Below, in pieces: positions 59,251 to 64,000 of a DNA stretch of 64,000 bases; the first letter of the stretch is position 1, and each line of letters begins with the position of its first letter. The DNA is from Aquitalea denitrificans (GTDB taxonomy: Bacteria; Pseudomonadota; Gammaproteobacteria; Burkholderiales; Chromobacteriaceae), in assembly GCF_009856625.1 (NCBI RefSeq), contig NZ_CP047241.1:1364001-1428000 (forward strand), given 5' to 3'. A program made the translations under genes and the position numbers. The notes beneath the pieces were generated by a model. It was not told the DNA's origin, did no database searches, and saw only the letters and a program-made list of their open reading frames with translations.

Positions 59251-59693
59251 CAAAAAAATCGTGGGTTTGTTGCGGCAGGTGGTTCTACCCACGCCTTTCA
59301 CCATGATCTTGAGACAGGGAAGTTCCCTTCTTTCGTTAGAAGGTGCTATTCCAAGCTTTTTGGCAACGTAGTTTTTTTGTGTAACTTGACTTTAATCGGC
59401 AAACTGGCAGCAGCGGATTTCTGTCACATCAGGTGTCACCCTCACCTGTGTGCCCCAAGCTATCTGATCGTCTAATATAAGATCATGACTCCGGCTTTTA
59501 TGGCTTGTGACGGTACCCTCCAGCACCGGTTAACTAGGCTTTGATGGCCGCTTTTTGATAAAGACCTGCTGTACAGCTGCGAATAGTTGAAGGTTGTGCA
59601 TGGCAGCTCCTGGCCGATACCCGCCACCTTACTCCCAATTCATAATGCATAAAAGGGGGCTTCAGCCCCCTTCCTCCTACTTACCCTCCAGCC
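59251..59693. other. Gap with phage-like scraps
   Basis: Leftward from 59602 there is a short frame (MHNLQLFAAVQQVFIKKRP) that stops after about 23 codons and is followed by further open sequence in the same direction, perhaps a broken phage gene. GGGGGC/GCCCCC at 59653-59672 with an A run on its left is a leftward terminator. Confidence 0.4.
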
Positions 59694-60161
59694 CTACACA
59701 TAAGTCCCCCTCAGCTTCCGGGCGATCCATTCCACGACTTGCGGCACAACGGCGTTGCCGGCAGCTTGAGCCTCTGTAAAGTTGGTCGCATCCAGTCCCA
59801 GGCGAAGCCCATGATGCTCAGACGCTCGGGCCCGCTCAACCATCGAATCCCGTCCGTCGGCTTGAGCGATGAGGCCGGCACCATGGATAGGGATCTGGCT
59901 GGGGGCCTGTCCGGCAAGTAGTGTAGGGAAAGGCTTGAGCCCGTATTGTTGCGCTGGCGGCGGGCCAGGAACTGCTGCCACTGGGCTGGCGTCAGCCAGC
60001 AGCTCGATGGGGGGATGTTCATGAAGACCGGCAATAATGAATACGCGACGGCGTTTTGTGGGGACTCCGAAGCATGAAGCATCCAGCACCCGCCAGGGAA
60101 GTGGCGGCAGATGGTGGGCTGCCAGGGTATGCAGCAACAGGTAAATGAGTGGCCGGTACAT
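59694..60161 (-). pseudogene. C5-cytosine DNA methyltransferase remnant
   Basis: Only the C-terminal third survives. WRVLDASCFGVPTKRRRVFI is a central C5-methyltransferase motif, and AGNAVVPQVVEWIARKL is motif X at the end. Between them the expected RWLTPxExxRLMGF motif appears in another frame (IRWLSGPERLSIMGFAWDW, about 59790-59850), so there are two frame changes. Motifs I-IV, including the catalytic PC, are gone: the 5' end runs into the amidase gene. Confidence 0.75.
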
Positions 60162-60681
60162 CAGCTGGCAGGACGTTTTTGGCCTGCGGCTTCATGCCGG
60201 CAGCCAGCCAGTTGGCGACGGTGAAATCGGAGCAAGTCTTGGTCCATCTGCTGGGTTCCACCGTGCCGTCACCATTCAGGTCCGGGGATAGATCACGGTG
60301 GCCAAGCACCGGGACACCCGGATACTTGGCCAGCAATGCCTTCACCAGGCTGGACAGCTCACCCCACTGCGCGGTGCTGTACTGATCCGTGTCCATCATG
60401 CAGACGTCGATGGAGTTGGCATTGTGGCCAGCCACATGCGCGCCGACTTCATTCAGGGCGCGACCGGTGGACTTGGTGCCATCGACGTCCAGGATAAAGT
60501 GGTAGCCGATGGCTTTGAGGCTAGGGTTGTAAGCGGCAATCGCGGCTGGCTGGCGGCGAAAACCACGCTGGGCATGCCACTGGTCAATGACGGCTGCAGC
60601 CGATTTAGACGCGGAGCCGAGTACCTTGCCGTTGGGGCTGGCGGCGCAGTGGATGACGATCAGTTTGATGGTGCGGGACAC
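60019..60681 (-). CDS. Phage-type N-acetylmuramoyl-L-alanine amidase
   Basis: Up to 220 residues. The amidase domain (residues 1-165) has the zinc histidines in IVIHCAAS, HVAGHN and GHRDLSPD, as in T7 lysozyme-like endolysins. It cleaves peptidoglycan for phage lysis. GTG 60681 follows AGGAAA. After about residue 170 (PQAKNVLPADVP) the frame runs into methyltransferase remnant DNA, so the natural C-terminus has probably been replaced by about 50 unrelated residues (ending RIHYCRSS). It is a prophage relic; the catalytic part may still be functional. Confidence 0.8.
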   Translation of the reverse strand: MSRTIKLIVIHCAASPNGKVLGSASKSAAAVIDQWHAQRGFRRQPAAIAAYNPSLKAIGYHFILDVDGTKSTGRALNEVGAHVAGHNANSIDVCMMDTDQYSTAQWGELSSLVKALLAKYPGVPVLGHRDLSPDLNGDGTVEPSRWTKTCSDFTVANWLAAGMKPQAKNVLPADVPATHLPVAAYPGSPPSAATSLAGAGCFMLRSPHKTPSRIHYCRSS

Positions 60682-60901
60682 GATATTTCCTGATGCAGGT
60701 CATGAGGCAAATCGTAGGGAAAGTCAGGGAGTGGTCAGATTGGGAAGGGGGTCGGTGCTTCTGAGCAGGCGGTATGGAAAGTAGGGGGGAGTTGAGGCTT
60801 TTCATGACAATGCCAAGTGAGTATTATGGCTATGTGATTGAGCAGATTGAGACTCAATAATTAGCAGCTAAATTTTTGAGATTTATCGCAAGGAGTGTGT
60901 A

Positions 60902-61459
60902 ATGAGAAAGTTGGTTTTTTTGTTTTTATTATTATTTTTTAGACTGGCAATGGCAGGGGCGACTTATACCATAGAAGGGCGATGGATTTTATTTAACATC
61001 GCAGGAGGCACAGTTGAATTTTATGATAAAAATTCTATCAGTGAATCTGGTGGTGTGAAAACAATCAAAATATTGTCTATGCAGAAATTGTATCGTAACA
61101 CTCCAAGCCCTTATGCGCCGCATGCTTATCCTATCCCGTCTGGTGTGATGAAAACGATAGCGCTGGATTGTGATAATAATACAATCCAATTCGGACATGC
61201 TTCTTATTATAGTACTAACTATACTTCCCATGGTAAGGATATGGATTTGTATGATATAAGGGCATTCAATGTTAGAGAGGATGATTCGAAAGGAAAAGTC
61301 CTGACGACAAAGGGTGGAATGTTTTACTACTTGGATAGGACTTTTTGTGATGAAAATCCTCCGATGAAAGAAATTGAAGTTAAGAATCCAATTGAAGTGT
61401 CTCAGCGAGTTATTTACATGTTGAATAATTTGGATAAATATATCCAAGGCGTGCAGTAG
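60902..61459 (+). CDS. Secreted surface-adhesin-E-like protein
   Basis: 185 residues. The signal peptide is MRKLVFLFLLLFFRLAMAGA with cleavage after AMA. The mature part RWILFNIAGGTVEFYDKNSI, the VKTIKILSMQKL strand and MKTIALDCDNNTIQFGHASY match the layout of the small 'surface-adhesin protein E' family, common in Neisseriales and Burkholderiales. The function of most members is unknown. AAGGAG lies eight bases before the ATG. It is AT-rich, like its neighbours on this side. Confidence 0.65.
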   Translation: MRKLVFLFLLLFFRLAMAGATYTIEGRWILFNIAGGTVEFYDKNSISESGGVKTIKILSMQKLYRNTPSPYAPHAYPIPSGVMKTIALDCDNNTIQFGHASYYSTNYTSHGKDMDLYDIRAFNVREDDSKGKVLTTKGGMFYYLDRTFCDENPPMKEIEVKNPIEVSQRVIYMLNNLDKYIQGVQ

Positions 61460-61874
61460 GTTGTTTAATTTTTTGCGTGTTGATTTTGTGTGGCGAGATA
61501 AATACTTGCAAAGGGTAGTAGTCTGGCCTGTATTAATATCAAGATCGATGGTTGGTATGGAGGGTGCAGCGAAAAATGGGTCTATCAGAATTCTGTGTAA
61601 ATCGGACCGTAGTCTGCACCATACCGGCTGGCTACTCTGGTCGAGCTGGAGCGAAGATTCTAGTGGATATTTTTAGAACTACTGCTTTTGGCCAAGAGCA
61701 GTCCTCTCGCGGCATTAGCTCAAAGCAGTCTTTGACGCAAAGGTTATGGTCATTTGCATGCGCTCGGACTCAAGTAGCCTTGCAGTTAACTAGCACGGCT
61801 AAAGAAAGTTAGTTACTTCTTTCATTTGAAGTTGCTAGTGACAACGGCCCTGTTTAATATTAAGGTGAGTAATT
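61460..61874. other. Gap without convincing genes
   Basis: A rightward frame at 61552-61812 (starting MVWRVQRKMG) and another at 61461-61676 exist but lack ribosome sites and any recognisable content. Confidence 0.4.
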
Positions 61875-62261
61875 ATGGCTATGCGTGAGAGTGTGAAGTC
61901 TCTGAGGGCGTATTTTGTTTTTGCTGGCACTATTACTGCCTTGCAAGGAATTGGTATGGCAAAGGGCTCTAACTTCAACGTGATTGTTGGGATATTCTGC
62001 CTTGTTCAGTTTTCATTGGCGGCAGGCTATTTGTATGTTGGGTTAAAGCTGGATAAATTACTGGCAACATCAATTAGACCCATCGCTATAGTTCTATCGA
62101 TAAGCGTGTCAGTGCTTGCACTTGTATTTCTGATTAGCTTGGTTGGTGGTTTTTATTTTAAATATGCTTTTCAGCTTGCTCTTGGCTCCGTGATCGCTTG
62201 GTATCTTTATAGAAATTCTAAAAGGCTTTATTTTGAAGAAAAAAATAAGCTAACTGCCTAG
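61875..62261 (+). CDS. Small four-helix membrane protein, unknown
   Basis: 128 residues with four hydrophobic segments: LRAYFVFAGTITALQGIGMA, FNVIVGIFCLVQFSLAAGYL, PIAIVLSISVSVLALVFLIS and YAFQLALGSVIAWYLY, then a charged tail (KRLYFEEKNKL). No family is recognised. AAGGTGAG lies upstream of the ATG. Confidence 0.6.
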   Translation: MAMRESVKSLRAYFVFAGTITALQGIGMAKGSNFNVIVGIFCLVQFSLAAGYLYVGLKLDKLLATSIRPIAIVLSISVSVLALVFLISLVGGFYFKYAFQLALGSVIAWYLYRNSKRLYFEEKNKLTA

Positions 62262-62681
62262 GTGGTTTTATTGCATGGCAGGTTGTTTCCGCGAATAAAC
62301 AATCAAGTTTTCTATCTGCTGGTTGCTGAGCTTTGTCGTGTAAGGTCTGCTTTCACAAGTTACGGCAGCAGCTTTGGATCGTAAGCTGGCATAAAGGAAA
62401 ATTTGGCCGCTTAAGGTCAAACCAACCATTGCTGATAAACAGTGCATACGTCTTAAGTTCGGCTCAAGCCGGCTGTCAGCAAGATGGCGTCTAATTGCTG
62501 GTTTGTACCGAATGGTGGACATGCCTCCTCCCAGGGAAAGGCCGGCTCGCGGTGTCGACGGCAGGGAAATGGCCGGCATGTAGTCTTGCGTTTCCGCTCC
62601 TGGCTGAGACACATAATTTATAGCCAGACTCTTGCATTCGGTCTACGCTTACTTTACAAGAGATACCTGCGACAATAGTCA
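62262..62681. other. Gap without genes
   Basis: A leftward frame (62268-62612) is open but has no ribosome site and low-complexity Ser/Pro/Arg content. I treat it as noncoding. Confidence 0.4.
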
Positions 62682-64000
62682 ATGAATATACAATTAAATT
62701 CATATCCAATCCCTCCCGACGAGCCTGAACGTCTGCAGCTGCTGCATGCGCTGGCCATTCTAGACACCCCTCCAGATGAAGTTTTTGACCGAATTACCCG
62801 ACTTGTTTCCAAGTTGTTGAAGGTGCCGATTGCACTGGTCTCCCTGGTCGACGAGGACCGCCAATGGTTCAAGTCCAAGGTGGGTCTGACTGCCGCGCAA
62901 ACACCGAGAGATGTCGCCTTCTGCGCACATGCAATCGCACAGGCCGAGCCATTGATTGTAGAAGATACACAACTTGACTCCCGGTTCTCCCATAATCCCT
63001 TGGTAACCAGTGCCCCAGACATCCGTTTCTACGCTGGGGTACAGATAAGGTCCTGCGGTGGTCTAGCATTAGGGACACTATGCGCCATTGACACGAGCCC
63101 TCGTACACTTAGTCCTGATCAGATTGCGATCTTGGTTGATTTTGCGGAAATGGTCAGTCGTGAAATGCAATTGCGTGAAACACTTTTGTTGACTGAGGCA
63201 GAAATAAATCACTCGCAGGATGTCATTGATGCGGTGGAAATACGTTTTCGCACCGTTTTCGAGCGTGCCGGTGTCGGGATCGCAATGGTTGCCCCTGACG
63301 GTGGGTGGATCGGAGTCAATGATGCACTATGCGACATCGTGGGTTACACGCGTGAAGAATTAGTCCATATGACGTTCCAGCATATTACCTATGCTGATGA
63401 TCTGAATGCCGACTTGAGCATGCTTGAGCAGCTAGTGGTGGGTGAGATTGACCGTTACCAACTGGATAAACGATACATTCATAAAAGCGGCAAGCTAGTC
63501 TGGATCAATTTGACAGTGACCAAGCAGCTGAATAAACATGGACAACTGGAGTACTTTGTCTCAATCATCAAAGACATCCAATCCAGAAAAGAAGCTGAGA
63601 GTTCACTTGCTGACTTAAGACGGACGCTAGAAGAGCGTGTCAAGGATAGGACAAAGGAGCTGCGGTCGGCCAACGAAATGCTTGCATCGGTCATTAACCA
63701 GCAATTGCAAACAGAACAAGCATTACGCAAACGTGACACAGAGTTAAGCGCCATTCTTGAAAATGCGAATGATGCTTATGTGTGCATCAATCAAGCTGGT
63801 GTTGTGAGTGCGTGGAACCAGCAGGCGGAAATTACTTTCGGTTGGAGTAAGGATGAAGCCGTTGGTAGCCTTCTGGAAGAGCTGATTATTCCCCCGGTCA
63901 TGCAGGAGAGGCATCGCAAGGGACTGCAGCATTATCTTCAGTCGAGAACATCAGACGTCATTGGCCACCGGCTAGAGCTTGCAGCAATGAAAAGGGACGG
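62682..64000 (+). CDS. GAF-PAS-PAS sensor protein (cut by window end)
   Basis: At least 439 residues, open at the right edge. A GAF domain spans about residues 20-160 (ERLQLLHALAILDTPPDEVF is the common lead of this class; VALVSLVDEDRQWFKSKVGL-type core; FCAHAI; GTLCAIDTSPRTLS). PAS 1 is at about 190-310 (FRTVFERAGVGIAMVAPDGG, then a PAC segment IHKSGKLVWINLTVTKQ). A coiled coil follows (LEERVKDRTKELRSANEML), and PAS 2 starts at about 350 (LSAILENANDAYVCINQAGV). The output domain is beyond the window; histidine kinase or GGDEF/EAL are both possible. The ligand is unknown. Confidence 0.85.
   Translation, partial: MNIQLNSYPIPPDEPERLQLLHALAILDTPPDEVFDRITRLVSKLLKVPIALVSLVDEDRQWFKSKVGLTAAQTPRDVAFCAHAIAQAEPLIVEDTQLDSRFSHNPLVTSAPDIRFYAGVQIRSCGGLALGTLCAIDTSPRTLSPDQIAILVDFAEMVSREMQLRETLLLTEAEINHSQDVIDAVEIRFRTVFERAGVGIAMVAPDGGWIGVNDALCDIVGYTREELVHMTFQHITYADDLNADLSMLEQLVVGEIDRYQLDKRYIHKSGKLVWINLTVTKQLNKHGQLEYFVSIIKDIQSRKEAESSLADLRRTLEERVKDRTKELRSANEMLASVINQQLQTEQALRKRDTELSAILENANDAYVCINQAGVVSAWNQQAEITFGWSKDEAVGSLLEELIIPPVMQERHRKGLQHYLQSRTSDVIGHRLELAAMKRD

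Noticed and set aside
62268..62612. 114-codon leftward frame
   Set aside because: No ribosome site, Ser/Pro/Arg-rich composition typical of noncoding DNA, no recognisable content.

Overview
The window looks like a chromosomal segment of a betaproteobacterium of the order Neisseriales, probably Chromobacteriaceae (Chromobacterium, Aquitalea or Vogesella type). The reasons are the high-GC housekeeping genes, the gene orders tgt-yajC-secD-secF and thrS-infC-rpmI-rplT-pheS-pheT-ihfA-merR-tRNA-Pro, and a MutL whose metal-binding endonuclease motif is of the Neisseria type. The taxonomic call is inference; no rRNA is present.

Positions 1-30365 are ordinary core genome. First come a leftward permease/nitrilase-family pair with a divergent LuxR-type regulator, then mnmA with a nudJ-like Nudix gene, a Fur-box-like site with bfd, a DUF945 (YdgA-like) protein, an acyl desaturase, a divergent Nramp-related transporter and a RidA protein. 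A leftward repair/tRNA-modification block follows (dedA, mutL, tdk, sbcB, miaA), then the leftward tgt-yajC-secDF operon. After a tRNA-Val comes the rightward thrS-to-merR block, ending in tRNA-Pro(GGG).

Positions 30366-57512 form a genomic island of about 27 kb inserted in that tRNA-Pro gene. A second complete tRNA-Pro copy and a perfect 66-bp direct repeat mark the ends. At the right end are a tyrosine integrase and an AlpA-like regulator. The left part is a graveyard: a broken hipBA, an IS66 scrap, a decayed IS3 copy and an array of 85-bp nested tandem repeats. It also has an intact HipBA-type module with a near-perfect palindrome upstream. The middle carries a TrfA-like plasmid replication initiator with two iteron-like repeats. 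The core cargo is one seven-gene type 1 BREX phage-defence operon (brxA, brxB, brxC, pglX, a PHP-domain/SMC-like ATPase gene, pglZ, brxL), preceded by a translationally coupled ribbon-helix-helix gene. An IS3 element has landed directly behind brxL.

Right of the second tRNA-Pro (57513-64000) the DNA is a mosaic. It has an AT-rich gene for a PLD-type nuclease with a possible PUA/EVE-like reader domain (a candidate modification-dependent restriction enzyme), a phage amidase whose 3' end overlaps a frameshifted C5-cytosine methyltransferase remnant, a secreted surface-adhesin-E-like protein, a small membrane protein, and the start of a GAF-PAS sensor protein that runs off the window.

The most interesting candidate system is the BREX operon with its embedded PHP-ATPase gene, carried on an integrated element that also has its own replication initiator and toxin-antitoxin module.
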